Source: Laccaria trichodermophora (taxonomy: Eukaryota > Basidiomycota > Agaricomycetes > Agaricales > Hydnangiaceae). From it: DNA of 64,000 nt. The notes beneath the pieces are model-generated. The model was given only the letters and a program-made list of their open reading frames with translations, was not told the DNA's origin and did no database searches. Position numbers and translations under genes: made by a program. Position 1 is the first letter of the stretch. Each line of letters starts with the position of its first letter. Below, in pieces: positions 45,825-56,948 of this stretch. The stretch spans positions 3,100,001 through 3,164,000 of the forward strand of contig JACTVC010000004.1 in the NCBI GenBank assembly GCA_018417955.1, written 5' to 3'.

Positions 45825-48800
45825 CTAGGCGTAGTCGTCAACGGCTTCAACCCCCCCCAGCACGTTGCCCCTACTACCCCCATTCATACTCGCATGATAC
45901 CCCATAGGGTTGACCTTGCTCATTTGTCGTGCCCACAACAAATTCCGCCTCAAACTTTCTGGCATCTCTGTCTGGAGCATCTGACGGCGGGTCGTACGCG
46001 GCGTGGAAGGCGCAGCCAGGAGAGGGAGGTTGTACGGGTGTCCAACCGGGATAGGTGTGTGTGTTGGGGGTTGTTCCTCAGGGTAGGGATGTCTATCAGA
46101 CACTTGGCAACGAAGTTGACCGTATGCACCTGTAGACAGACCAGGTTGGGGACTATTAAGCCAAGGCGGAACGCCCTTATGGTCGAAGGTTGTAAGCTTA
46201 CCGCCCATGGACTTTTGCTTTCCATGGGTGAAGATGCCCCTCCGTTGCGCGAGGGCCTTCAACCGCTCCTGCGCTATGCTCTTGGACACTTGTATCCCCG
46301 AATTCGCCTCGTCCTCGCTCCCGCTATCGTCTTCGAGCTCTTGGCCTTGGGGACGTCCTTTGGGTCTGTGCCCACCGGTCCCATTGGCATTGGCGTTCCC
46401 ATTGCCATTCACTACTGGACCAACAGTGGGCCTAGCAGCCAAAGCCGCACCCTTCCCATACACGCTCCCCACCTGGACCTGGGACGAAATGGGCAGCGCA
46501 GCAGCGCTCTTGCCATACCGATGATTAGCCGGAAAGATCTCCAACGGCGGATTCAACAACTGCGTCAACAATCCCGCACTCCTCGTCCTCGACAGGTCGC
46601 CCCTCTCCAAGCCCTGAAACGACGCTACAGGCAACTTTGCAAACATATCTCGCTGCCTCTGCTGTGCTTCAGCCGCAGCTTTTTCCATTGTAGCTTGCGT
46701 GTTTACCTGAGCTTGGGTGTGGTGGATTTGCGCGCGTGAGATGGGTCTGGTGCGTGTGTTGGTCAAGTTGGATACCTTTTTTTGGATTGGGGGGATGCAG
46801 TGGACGATGGGCGGCGCTATTGGGGCAGGGGGAGGAGGAGGCACTACGGCCTTCACTTCGACGGGATGTACGTTCTGTAACGAAATCAGTTACCTCAATA
46901 AAAAGAAACCAAAAGAAAAAAAAACCCACAAACCTCATCACCACTCATCTCCTCACTAGACCACGACCCATCCTCATCGTCATCCGAATCAGTCTCATAA
47001 TCCGACTCGCTCGTTGCAAGCGCGATGGTCCTTTGTTGTTGTTGGGGCAGGAGAGGCGCTGCAAGCTGTTGTGGCAACAAAGGCGCCCCCAACCGTGAGA
47101 GCTGTTGAGCTGCGAGTGCCAGATTGGCGGCTACAGCTGCTGCTGTGGCCTCTTCCCTCTCAATTGTCCCCCTCGAAACGCCAGAACCCAACTCACTCCT
47201 CCCTCCCCTGCTGCTCCGACCTTCATCGTCATGCCCAATGCCAGCACACCAGCACCTGCACCTGCGTCCCGACTCCTACTCTTGCTCTTGGCAGAGGTAG
47301 AAGCGCCAGAAATGGAAAGCGAGGGCCGACTTCGACTTCGACTCGTACCACCACTACTTGCTCGACGAGTGATGGTGGTGGGTGGAGCAGGCTGCAGCGC
47401 ACGAGCACGAGCACGGGCTGTTGTTGCTGTTGTAGTAGTAGTAGTAGCGGTGGTGGATGAGCGCAAGTGAGAATGAGGCTGAGAGGGCTTGGGTGACTGG
47501 GAATGTGCATTCGTTGATGTGGATTTGGGTGACTGGTGTGAAGGCTCTGCTGGCAAAGGTGAAGCAGAGGGCGAAGTACGCTCGGCTCCCAGTAGTGACC
47601 CCTCCTGGTCAACAACCTTCAAACTGTGATGCTCCCAACATCAACCTCACTAGCATTTGCACTAGTAACCCCCGTCGTACCTGTCAACACCGACATGGAG
47701 GAAGAAGCGCGTGAGCTCGTCGAAGAGGTCGAGTTGTACTTCTGATGGTGGTGATACGGTTTGCTAATGGAGTCTGCGTCTTTGTCATGTGGTTCGACCA
47801 CGTCCTCGCCTTTGCGAATACGAGCCTCCACGTCGTCTTTGCGTTCATCCACTTTCGTTCGAGCCTCCACCCGAATCTCACCCGCTGACATTCGACCCTC
47901 ACCACCACCTGATGCCCTCACAGCTGAGAGCATCCCAGCTCGTCCAGGCAAAGTAAGACACTGCCCATGAGCCCTCTCCCCCGCACTTGAAAGCACAGGA
48001 GCAGGCGTCGCAGGCGGCGTAGGATGAGGCGTCAGGTTAGGCGTCGGATTCACAACTACTAAGTATCGTCGGTGGTGATGGTGTGCGTGGGGTTGGAGTT
48101 TGTATTGATATTCGGGTTGACATTGACGGTGGTGGAATTGAGGGGAGTGAGAAAATGGCGGATGTTGACGAAGGCATGGGAGAGGTGGTGGATGAAGGTG
48201 GAGATGGAGGGCCCTGTGCTGTTGCTGTCGAGGGAACGGAGCCTCCAGACTCTGCAAGCGTCCCAGTAGACACGTAACCACCCGCAACATCCGCCACAGC
48301 AGGCGTAGGTAACGACTCTGCTGCAGAAATGACGGCCTCCCTCGTCGTAGTGGGTTCTGACAGAGGAAGGAGGGGTGGAATGGATAGATTGTACCTGACT
48401 GAGCAGGGTTCGTCGAGTACTGCGGTGTTAGGAGCGGGTGATATCGAAATTGTCACAATGCCGCTCGGGTTGTATGGTGGAGGTAACATATCGCATATAA
48501 ACTTCCCAACGCTCATCGGATAATGGAGCTGGATCTCCGTATTGAAGACAGCTTGCGGGTCGGTGGGATGGGTGTATGTGGCAGGGCTGAGAAATGAGAT
48601 ATCAAGTCAGCATCGTTTATTATGTGTAAAGAAGGGAAGGGAAGGGAGCATGAAAAGAAGGTCACTTACAAGTCCTCTCATCCGCATCCAAAGTCAGGGT
48701 AAGCGGACGATGATCTCCATCTCCATCTCTCTCGACTGGGTGCTTCTTCTTCTCTGATGGTGGACCGGCCAACATCAGTTCGCGATACCAAAGCCTACAA

Positions 48801-49073
48801 GACATGTTCTCGAGTCGACGCCCGTCTTTGAGTGATTCTTTGCATTTCGTAAATACTGTGAGGTATGTTAATAATTTTAAGTAGAGATTGTAGAGGAAAG
48901 AGGAGGAGAGAGAAGAAAAGAGGAAGAGAGGAAGAAAAAAGAGGGAAGGAGAAAAGAAGAAGACTAAAGGGCAACTCACGCGTCCACAAGCCAGCCAAAG
49001 CCTCGCCCTCCTCAAGCTCCCTAACAGCATCCGCCGTGACAGAAAGAACGGGTGTTGGAAAAGCGACGAGCAT
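45825..49073 (-). CDS. DUF1752-DUF3295 regulator, copy 2, near complete but frame-inconsistent
   Basis: ATG 49073 (MLVAFPTPVLSVTADAVREL) with the DUF1752 motif completed across an intron (TLFTKCKESLKDGRRLENMS and RLWYRELM). The next exons carry YTHPTDPQAVFNTEIQLHYP, a long Ser/Thr/Pro region, a charged region (VEARTKVDERKDDVEARIRK), poly-Gln/Leu (LAAPLLPQQQQ) and an acidic patch. The last exon, 343 open codons to 45825, ends with RRQMLQTEMPESLRRNLLWA, the DUF3295 signature. Proteins with this pair are fungal nitrogen/retrograde-type regulators of unclear mechanism (Mks1-like). Phase fails by one base at the junction near 48590, and the frame changes by one near 48060. The second change is shared with copy 1. 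Either introns are mis-drawn or this copy is also broken. Confidence 0.65.
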
Positions 49074-49361
49074 CCCATGTAGTATTGAACAAAATCAGAA
49101 GCAAGGTCCGAGCAAGGTTGGGTGTGTGCGGGGTGCAACGGATGATGACGATGCCGATGATAATGATCCGAGTTGTCTTCTGTATCGCCATCTGTCCTCC
49201 GATTCGAATGGCGGTGGCAGAAACCCAACTCAAGCCTCAAATCCAGAAGCTAAAAAAGCGAACGAGCGTGAGGAAAAAAGAAACTCATACACTCAAAGTT
49301 AAACGGGATGAAACCGCTTCTCGGCCCAAGCATACAACTCACGTGACATGTTTGGGCTTTT
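47665..49361 (-). repeat. Large duplication, copy 2 (inverted partner at 24021-25258)
   Basis: Minus-strand sequence from 49361 matches the plus strand from 24021 through leader, DUF1752 exons and the VNPTPNLTPHP to VLTGTTGV block. The exon block around 48516-48350 has no counterpart in copy 1, which looks like a deletion there. Confidence 0.85.
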
Positions 49362-50149
49362 GGTAAACTCGACAGTGCCAAACAACCGCATCCAGTTCTT
49401 CTTAGATCTCTTTACCGCGACTAAGTACCATCAGTGGGCTCTATTTACTAATGCCTCTTGCGCCGTTTTTCTGAATGTGGCTAAACAGCTGGGGTGGAAC
49501 TTTCCAGCGCTGATGTCGTACCACCCTTCCGACCCTTCCGATTTTAAATTGGTTGTGCACATGTTCATATATCTACCCTACACCTTTCCTTTCGACCCCG
49601 AATCTTGAAACTGGACAACGAGAACATTACTGCACGTCACTTCGCCTTGTCCCTCTCTGAGCGCATCACGCTTCAGGACACGGCTTCTGGATCTCCGCAA
49701 AGTGAGTGACGTGAAGTTTTTTAAAAAAGATCGTTTGGAGACCATTAGGCAAAAGGAAAAGATCTTCAAGAACCAGACAATAGTGCACTCAAATACAGCA
49801 ACGATGTGCAAGATTGCGCCTCCCTTGCCGCTTTCCTTGACGAAGACAACACAAATTGGGATTCATGAGAGAGAGGTTGCTGCGGAAAGCTATTACGGTG
49901 AATGTATCCTTTCAATATTGGCACGTTCATTGTTAACATTGCGCGTTTGATCAGATAAATGGCCTCTACTCTCTCCGAGTCACCACCAAGATGGGATGGA
50001 TGACTGCGTAGAAGAACAGTGAGTCTGAGTGAGTCTGACCAGTTTCTACCCATATGGGTATGACAGAGAACAACGTGCTGGTGGTCTCTAAGGTTCGCCT
50101 TCCCTTTCTCACTTGTTGTCCGAGTTCTCAAATCACACCAGCGAGGTGT
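49362..50149. other. No gene recognised
   Basis: An open frame 49348-49608 (+) overlaps the edge of the duplication and has no motif. 49900-50100 may hold eroded exons of the following ABC transporter, but I cannot read them. Confidence 0.3.
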
Positions 50150-51208
50150 TCTGGCGGACTGGCACTCCACAACGTCATCTTTGCATACCCATCGCATCTG
50201 ACCATCCCCATCCTCTCCATCCTCTCCATCTTCCTCCCCGCAACGAAATTATCGGCTCATCCCCATCCGGCAAATCCACTGTCGCTCAGCTCCTTTTGAG
50301 GATGTACAACCCTCAATTGGGACACATCACCATCGACGAGCATGACATCCAGTTCCTACGTTACAGGGGTGAGCCAGAGTGGAGTGGTCATCCTGAATGG
50401 GAAGCGCGTATGTGAGAATGTGGTCAGCGGGTGGACACTGGTGGAGTATGCGTGTCATGCGGCGCTGATACATTAGTACGTAGTGAGGACCACTTGGGCA
50501 ACTGTCATTCATGTATCGCGTGTTGTAGACCGCCTTGCGATGGGGTTGAAGCCTGAAGGATCTCTCGAGAGTGAAGAGCACGATAGAGACACGCTTGTCA
50601 TGCGAAAAGCTCGTGCACTCGACAAGGCAATGGAGGACTGCATTATCGCCCCGAAAGCCTTTGCCTCTTCGATAACGTCAACCAGCTCTGGCGTCGGTAT
50701 GGGTGCCGTATGGAGAAGTTGCTATGGCTCTAGAAAACGCACAGGATCCATCTCCAGCAACAAGACAAATGGCAGTATCATCAGCGAAGACCTGGTAGGG
50801 GAACAGGAGGATCAGGAATCTTTGGGGATTGGTGGTGGGTTCCATGACGAAGAGGCTCGTTCGCGGTGCAGCTCTGGACTAGAAGATTCGCCTGTGTCCA
50901 AGTATCCAGACGACGAAATCGAGCAAACCATTGACATTTTGCCTGTCGTGGCCTTCACACAGCCTCCTTCCGCTCCTGTTTGGAGATCCTCGTTTCGAAA
51001 CCTTCCTCCACCAGCTACTGCCGTGCAAACATCGTTTGATCTGCCTCCTCGCTGTTTGAAATGCCAGCCGCTCCCAATCGCTATGCTTCCTCCTGTCCAA
51101 TCATCACCCATCACCCTCATTGTCGGACCTGAGCAACCCCCGCCTTTCGTAAAACCTGTCGTTCGCCAATGTGCTGAATCATGCACTCCCATTGCATCTT
51201 CGCAATAG
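50150..51208 (+). pseudogene. ABC transporter (Ste6-like) nucleotide-binding fragment plus linker
   Basis: LALHNVIFAYPSHLTIPILS (A-loop region) is followed, after a one-base frame change near 50243, by the Walker A loop IIGSSPSGKSTVAQLLLRMY and the NPQ.GHITIDEHDIQFL segment of ABC exporters. The Q-loop, LSGGQ signature and Walker B are missing. An uninterrupted 241-codon frame (50483-51208) then encodes a hydrophilic Ser/Pro-rich stretch. Its start, HDRDTLVMRKARALDKAMED, fits the linker between the two halves of fungal Ste6-type pheromone or multidrug exporters. The membrane domains are absent. The linker assignment is inference from position and composition. Confidence 0.6.
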
Positions 51209-51875
51209 TGTTTTACGAAGAGCATCTGCCATCGTCGGGTCATCTGTTGCATCTTCACCCTCTCAAACCCTCTTTGTCTTCCCTCCTTCCCCTACACTGA
51301 CAACACGAACACCCCCCACCATGACTTTGACTTCCAACGTGAGCAGCCCCGTGCCATTTCCCAATCTGGCTACCCCTCGCGTCTCAACTTTTCGCTCAGA
51401 CGGTTGGACGCGGTTCTTTATTGGCTTGGGCGCATCTCCTGCACCGACGGTTGGATTTTCAAAAGTCGATGCACGTGGCTATGTCGTCCCCCCATAGGAA
51501 TCCCATTATGCTTATATGCCCATTTTGAAAACTTGATGCCTTGAGGTTTTATTTCGGTTTACTAATACATCTTTCATGGACCTACCACCTACACATTGCT
51601 TTCTCATTTTATCATGCGGCATCCTTTCATCATCCCCTGTTGTATTTGCTTCCTTTTTGTACTCAGCCTATGTATTGAATGCTACGGATCAATAAAACAT
51701 TATCGCGGATACCCTCCAACCGAATACTCTTCTTACTCCTTTCTTGACTGCACCAGTCAGATTTTGCCCACCAATTCCACCCAGTCCCATTGCCCATCGG
51801 GATTCAACAACACTCGTAGCCCACTTTTGCTTGGAATTGCGATCACTGCAGCAGAAATAAAAAAGATGGGCTTAC
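51209..51875. other. No gene recognised
   Basis: Includes a hydrophobic N-terminal-like open frame at 51611 (+) that overlaps antisense to the TVP23 remnant, so I do not call it. Confidence 0.3.
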
Positions 51876-52522
51876 GCATAGGTGAAACCAATAACGTTGG
51901 TACTAATATTGAACACAAGTGCAGGGACGACGATGAGGATAAATCTGGTGACGCCGATAAATGATGAATTAGTAAAGGGTAGATGGACATATACTCACGC
52001 AAACCCCAGTTTCAGAAGAGAGATGATGAGTAGCACCGACCAAATCAGAGGAAACACGTCAAGTGCTATCTGAAGTCAAGATATGTTGGACGAGAGCAGG
52101 CGCTGTAGAAGAAGTGTTATTTATACCCAAAACATCCTATGTCCAAGAAAGTTGGATGACCGTAAGTAAAGAACTGAATGATGTACTTGGAATCAATGGG
52201 ATTGGCTGGACGAGAAGGCTGAAAGACGTCGGTCGATATGCGATGATACACACAACTGGGAAACTCGCGTCTCAACTTTCAAATATCCAATAACTCTCGC
52301 CATCTTCGTCAACCTAGAGAAAACAATCAGAAAAATGAATTGGGTATCGCGAGGGGACAGACTTGATTCCAGAAGCGATGTCCAAGTTGCAACCAGCGTT
52401 CGTCCTGAAACACTCTCAGGTTGGGGAAACTGAGGAACAGCGGGAAAGGTGCTCATGTGCATGCTCACTCGGCAATTCCAGGAGTCCAGAGCTAATACTT
52501 GGAGCATTGTCTTAATTCCCAC
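51876..52522 (-). pseudogene. TVP23: Golgi membrane protein TVP23
   Basis: Minus-strand exon blocks: LALDSWNCR (family MDFWNCR), VSGRTLV, RFWNQ joined to VDEDGESYWIFES, SRPANPIDSK joined across a 50-nt intron to MFW, FPLIWSVLLIISLLKLGF, and FILIVVPALVF with NVIGFTYA. The order and wording match TVP23 (DUF846), a four-helix Golgi/vesicle protein. TGA (52274-52272) follows WIFES where the family has Arg (ESRDPS), and small frame changes follow. The N-terminal membrane helices are not readable. The stop is consistent with a CGA-to-TGA transition. Confidence 0.8.
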
Positions 52523-52879
52523 TCCTCATCGACTGCCCGAAGATAAGTGGTGTTCCAAGAGTCTTGAAGTGAAAAATGAGAGGTTGTCGAGAAGAACCGA
52601 CGGGGGTGATTAGATGCTTCTCCTGTGAAGGAGTCACAGACGTGCGTCCATTGGTGCTAAAAGTGTGCATCGTTAGCAGAGGCAATCGCGCAAAGGCATT
52701 TCATCTTACCTGCTGGGCGAGGGGCAGGCCAGGGTAGCATTGGCGGGAACTCCACGGCAGGATTTTGATTTCCGACGAACTCAATTCCTCTATTCACCAA
52801 ACACCCAAATACACTGATAAGCTTGTAATACCTCACTATGCTGTGCAATGTGGGTATTATTCTTCCCCCCACGTATTTT
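52523..52879. other. Possible eroded exons, unassigned
   Basis: Minus-strand frames read VEFPPMLPWPAPRPAG then, across a plausible intron, HQWTHVCDSFTGEASNHP. They look like coding sequence but I cannot place them; they may be an unrelated fragment upstream of TVP23. Confidence 0.3.
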
Positions 52880-54170
52880 TCTCAACCTCCATGTATTTTT
52901 TCATCCCATGTAAGGCATGATTTATCAGGCATTGCTGACTATACTTTAATTATTATCAAGGTGGACTTTGTGATTTTTACCCTAACCCTAATCCATTTTC
53001 TCTGAATATTTTCTTCTTTAAATTTCTCTGCCAACTTTGTTTCTTCTTCTGTATATTTTTCACACCACATGGCGTATGTTTTTTATTCTTGTTTCCCCAT
53101 GTATTTTATCACTGACCTATGTTCAAAAACACATGTGCAAAAATGTTCTGTAAAGTACACGGAGAAGAATAAAAAAATACGTGAAAAAACTCAGATACTC
53201 AAGGATGACTTAATCAACAATCATTTGACAATCTTCGGAAGGCTTGGCGGAGACGGGCCGAGCTCTAACACGCCACTTTATATCTGCCTACTTTTTTCTT
53301 GCTTCTGTTTAGTTTCACACCACATGTCATATGTATTTTATTCTTCACGTACTTTATTACTGACCTGTGTCCAAATGTACGCATGCAAAAATGTTCTATA
53401 AAATATGTGGAGAAGAATAAAAAGCATGATCAACATTAATTATCCAACAATCTCCGCCAAATTTGGCAGAGACAGTAGATACGTGCCTTGGTGTTGAGAC
53501 AGACATGTTGGAATTGTGGGGTTGGAGGTGGATTTTATGATAGTTTCTATCAAGGTGGACTTTGTAGTTTTTACCCTAACCCTAATCCATTTTCTCTGAA
53601 TATTTTCTTCTTCAAATTTCTCCACCAACTTTGTTTTTTCTTCTGTATATTTTTTCACACCACATGGCATATGTTTTTTATTCTTGTTTCCCCACATATT
53701 TTATCACTGACCTATGTTCAAAAACACATGTGCAAAAATGTTCTGTAAAGTACGTGGAGAAGAATAAAAAATACGCAAAAAAACTCAGATACTCAAGGAT
53801 GACTTAATCAACAACCATTTGACAGTCTTCGGAAGGCTTGGCGGAGATGGTAAATTCTGGCCGAGCCCTAACCCTAGCCACTTTATAATATTATATCTGC
53901 CTACTTTTTTCTTGCTTCTGTTTAGTTTTCACACCACATGTCATATGTATTTTATTCTTCACATACTTTATTGCTGACCCATGTCCAAAAGTATGCATGC
54001 AAAAATGTTCCATAAAATATGTGGAGAAGAATAAAAAGCATGATCAACAATTATCCAACAATCTCCACCAAATTTGGCAGAGACAGTAGATACGTGCCTT
54101 GGTGTTGAGACAGACATGTTGGAATTGTGGGGTTGGGGGTGGATTTTATGATAGTTTCTATCTTCGACAA
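52880..54170. repeat. Two-copy direct repeat of about 0.6 kb with telomere-like words
   Basis: CAAGGTGGACTTTGT.TTTTTA at 52957 recurs at 53551 (period 594), and the downstream partner block AATTATCCAACAATCTCC with GGCAGAGACAGTAGATACGT recurs at about 53437 and 54050. The two units are about 90 percent alike by eye. Each contains CCCTAACCCTAATCC (52979 and 53573) and repeated TTTTATTCTT/CACACCACATG words. No open frame is conserved between units. Confidence 0.85.
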
Positions 54171-54720
54171 ATTTATTGAGTTGGTTTTGAAGATTTGAAT
54201 CGTGAGAAACGCTATGGTGCAAATGTAATTTGAAAATCCTGCCGTGGAGTTCTCGCCAACCTTAGGGGGCAGCAACAGAATAATAGGATAGTGAACGGAC
54301 ATGTACTACATACATACTCCACACGAATGTACATACAAACGCACCAAGAGATTCACTTTCTAAAATGTTCAAATCACATGCTCCCTTGCTGTGTTGCTCT
54401 CACTATCATTCTCCGTGCTCAGTATCTTCAAATTTAAATGCATGCAATCACCCACTCCCTTGCTGTCTCTCTCTCTCTCCTCTCTTACTCATCATGGACT
54501 AGATGGCTCCATAGCCCAACTTCCTCAATCCTACAGCCAATTCTACCCTCCCATCCTGGATCCCACAGCTGATTCTATCCTCTCATTCTCAATCCTACAG
54601 CCAATCCTACCCTCTTGTCCCTACTCCTATATCCTCAATCCTACAGCCAGCCCTACAGAAATTTTACAACCCTACCTCAATCCTAGAATCCTCAATAACC
54701 TGTTAACGACGCACATGTCC
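54171..54720. other. CT-rich region with short tandem motif
   Basis: TCAATCCTACAGCCAATTCT and variants recur about five times between 54522 and 54650. TTTAAATGCATGCAATCACC is near 54433. No gene seen. Confidence 0.5.
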
Positions 54721-56468
54721 TCGCAGGTCAAGTGCACTCGACCTGCGAGCGATTCTCTTGACAATGCATGTATGTTATGTGACGATGCATAAGTTCTTGA
54801 GATGAGGCAAATGTCTTCGCAGGTCGGGTGCACCTGACCTGCGAGCGTTTTTTGATGTGATGAAGTTGTAGTATTTTTTCATTGTCTAACAATCATTTCG
54901 CATCTGGAGCTGGTTTGACTGGTCAGCGCCATATGTGTTTACAAGAACAGGAAATATGTTGGCAAAAGATATCAGCGCATGGACATTCAGATCCATAGTC
55001 GCCATTTATTTGTCCAAGACTACTAGACACGTGCACGGTTGAAACGCATGCAAGAACGTAAAGAACGGTGCACAATTGACCGAGCTATTAATATAATAAA
55101 ATTCTACATACATTGTGTCTTTTCTATTTTGCGTGGCTGACACCCTTCATTTGTGTTCGTGCAAGACGAATAGACACGTGCACAGTTCGAACGCATAGAA
55201 GAACACGAAAAACCGTGCACAATTGACCGAGCTACGAATATAATGGCTTTCTACATGCATGAAGTACCTCGCAGGTCGAGTGCGTTCGACCTGCGAGTAA
55301 AAAATCGTGTGTGTTCGTCCAAGACAAACACACACGCGCACGGTTCGAACGAATCCAAGAATGTAAAAAATGGGGCATAATTGACCAACTTATCAATATA
55401 ATGGCTTTCTACATACATTCTGTCTGTCCTGTTTTCGGTGGCGGGCACCCTCCGCGCGTGTTCGTCCCAGACATACAGACACGTGCACGGTTCGAACGCA
55501 TGCAAGAACGGAAAAAACGGTCCACAATTGACCGCGCTATGAATTTAATGGGATTCTACATGCATAGCGTATCTCACAGGTCGAGTGCGTTCGACCTGCG
55601 AGTAAAAAATCGTGTGTGTTAGTCAAAGACAAACGCACACACGCACGGTTCGAACGAATCCAAGAACGTAACAAACGGGGCATAATTGACCAAGTTATCA
55701 ATATAATCGCATTCTACATGCATGAAGTACCTCGCAGGTCGAGTGCGTTCCACCTGCGAGTAAAAAATCGTGTGTGTTCGTACAAAACAAACACACACTC
55801 ACACGGCTCGAATAAGTCCAAGATCGTAAAAAACGGGGCATAATTGACCAAGTTATCAATATAATGGCTTTTTACATACATTCTGTCATTCCTGTTCTAG
55901 GTGGCGGGCACCCTCCGCGCGTGTTCGTCCCAGACAAACAGACACGTGCACGGTTAAAACGCATGCAAGAACGGAAGAAACGGTGCACAATTGACCAACG
56001 TATGAATATAATGCCTTTCTACATGCATTGTGTACCTCGCAGGTCAAGTACGTTCGACCTGGGAGTAAAAAATAGAGTGTGTTCGTACAATACAAACACA
56101 CACTCGTACGGTTCGAACGAATCCAAGAATGTAAAAAACGGAGCATAATTGATCAAGTTATGAATATAATGTATTGTACATACATTGTGTCTTTCCTGTT
56201 TTTAGTGGTGGCCACCCTCCGTGTGTGTTCGCCCAAGACAAATAGACACGCGCCCGGTTCGAACGCATGCAAGAACGGAAAAGATGGTGCACAATTGACT
56301 GAGCAATGAATATAATGGCTTTCTACATACATAATTGTGTGTACTTCACAGGTCGAGTATGTTCGACCTGCGAGTAAACAATCATATTAACCTCGCAGGT
56401 CGAACATACTCGACCTGTGAGCAAACAATCATATCTACCTCGCAGGTCGAGTACGTTCGACCTGCGAG
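54721..56468. repeat. Array of nine palindromes in a degenerate satellite
   Basis: A palindrome with 12-bp arms CTCGCAGGTCGA and TCGACCTGCGAG around a 6-bp centre (GTGCGT, GTACGT, GTATGT and similar) occurs at about 54721, 54817, 55269, 55573, 55731, 56036, 56346, 56392 and 56439. Between copies run related segments of 100-450 bp containing ACAAACACACAC, CACGGTTCGAACG.AT.CAAGAA and AATTGACC.A..TAT.AATATAAT. The copy at 56392 has its centre in the opposite orientation to the one at 56346. In the first two copies the arms differ but stay largely self-complementary. Confidence 0.9.
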
Positions 56469-56539
56469 CCTTTTTATCCATTTCGTCTAACATTTGTAAG
56501 GCCAACATTATTTCCCTTACTCTAAAACCATATAGAATT

Positions 56540-56725
56540 GCATTGCGCCCTCAGTACTTCATGGCTTACTACGCCGCGTTCGTCATCGACCCAGAAGGAC
56601 GAAACATCGAAGCGGTTTGTATGAAACCTGGTTTCTGGGCCGAGGAGTGGAGCTGGGGAGTTTGGACCGCTGTTATCGGTGTAACTGGAGTGGGACTGGG
56701 AGCAGTTTGGAATTACGTGCTCTGA
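56540..56725 (+). pseudogene. C-terminal exon of a glyoxalase/dioxygenase-fold protein
   Basis: The frame LRPQYFMAYYAAFVIDPEGR NIEAVCMKPGFW matches the last beta-alpha-beta unit of glyoxalase/bleomycin-resistance proteins (usual form: LRPHYH..YYGAFV.DPDG.NIEAVC), including the metal-ligand Glu in NIEAV. A C-terminal hydrophobic stretch (WTAVIGVTGVGLGAVWNY) could span a membrane. The stop is TGA at 56723-56725. The 5' part of the gene is missing: the palindrome array ends only about 70 bp upstream. The exon itself is uninterrupted. Confidence 0.65.
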
Positions 56726-56948
56726 TTGCACGGGTGAAAACCTTCATCGTTGCCCTTTCTATTCTGTAGTTTGTTCCCAAATCATGACCGAATGTTACGG
56801 GCGACTAGAATACATTACCGCAATGAGTACAAAGTCATACCATTTCTATATGATACTCCCCACAATGATATAGCACGGCATTCAAGATACGTCAAGAAAA
56901 CTGGAGAAAATTACATTACAAACGAGTAAAGAAGCATAACGCTAGTGT

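Noticed and set aside
46000..48500. Long plus-strand frames opposite the DUF3295 gene
   Set aside because: They mirror the low-complexity Ser/Pro/Gln coding on the other strand and have no motifs of their own.
55311..56309. Several plus-strand frames of 75-100 codons with similar peptides (RARFER.QERKKR)
   Set aside because: They come from the palindrome-bearing satellite, end at different places in each unit and lack a conserved start.
54721..56468. CRISPR-like spacing of repeated palindromes
   Set aside because: The DNA is eukaryotic, spacers are long and mutually related, and there are no cas-type genes.
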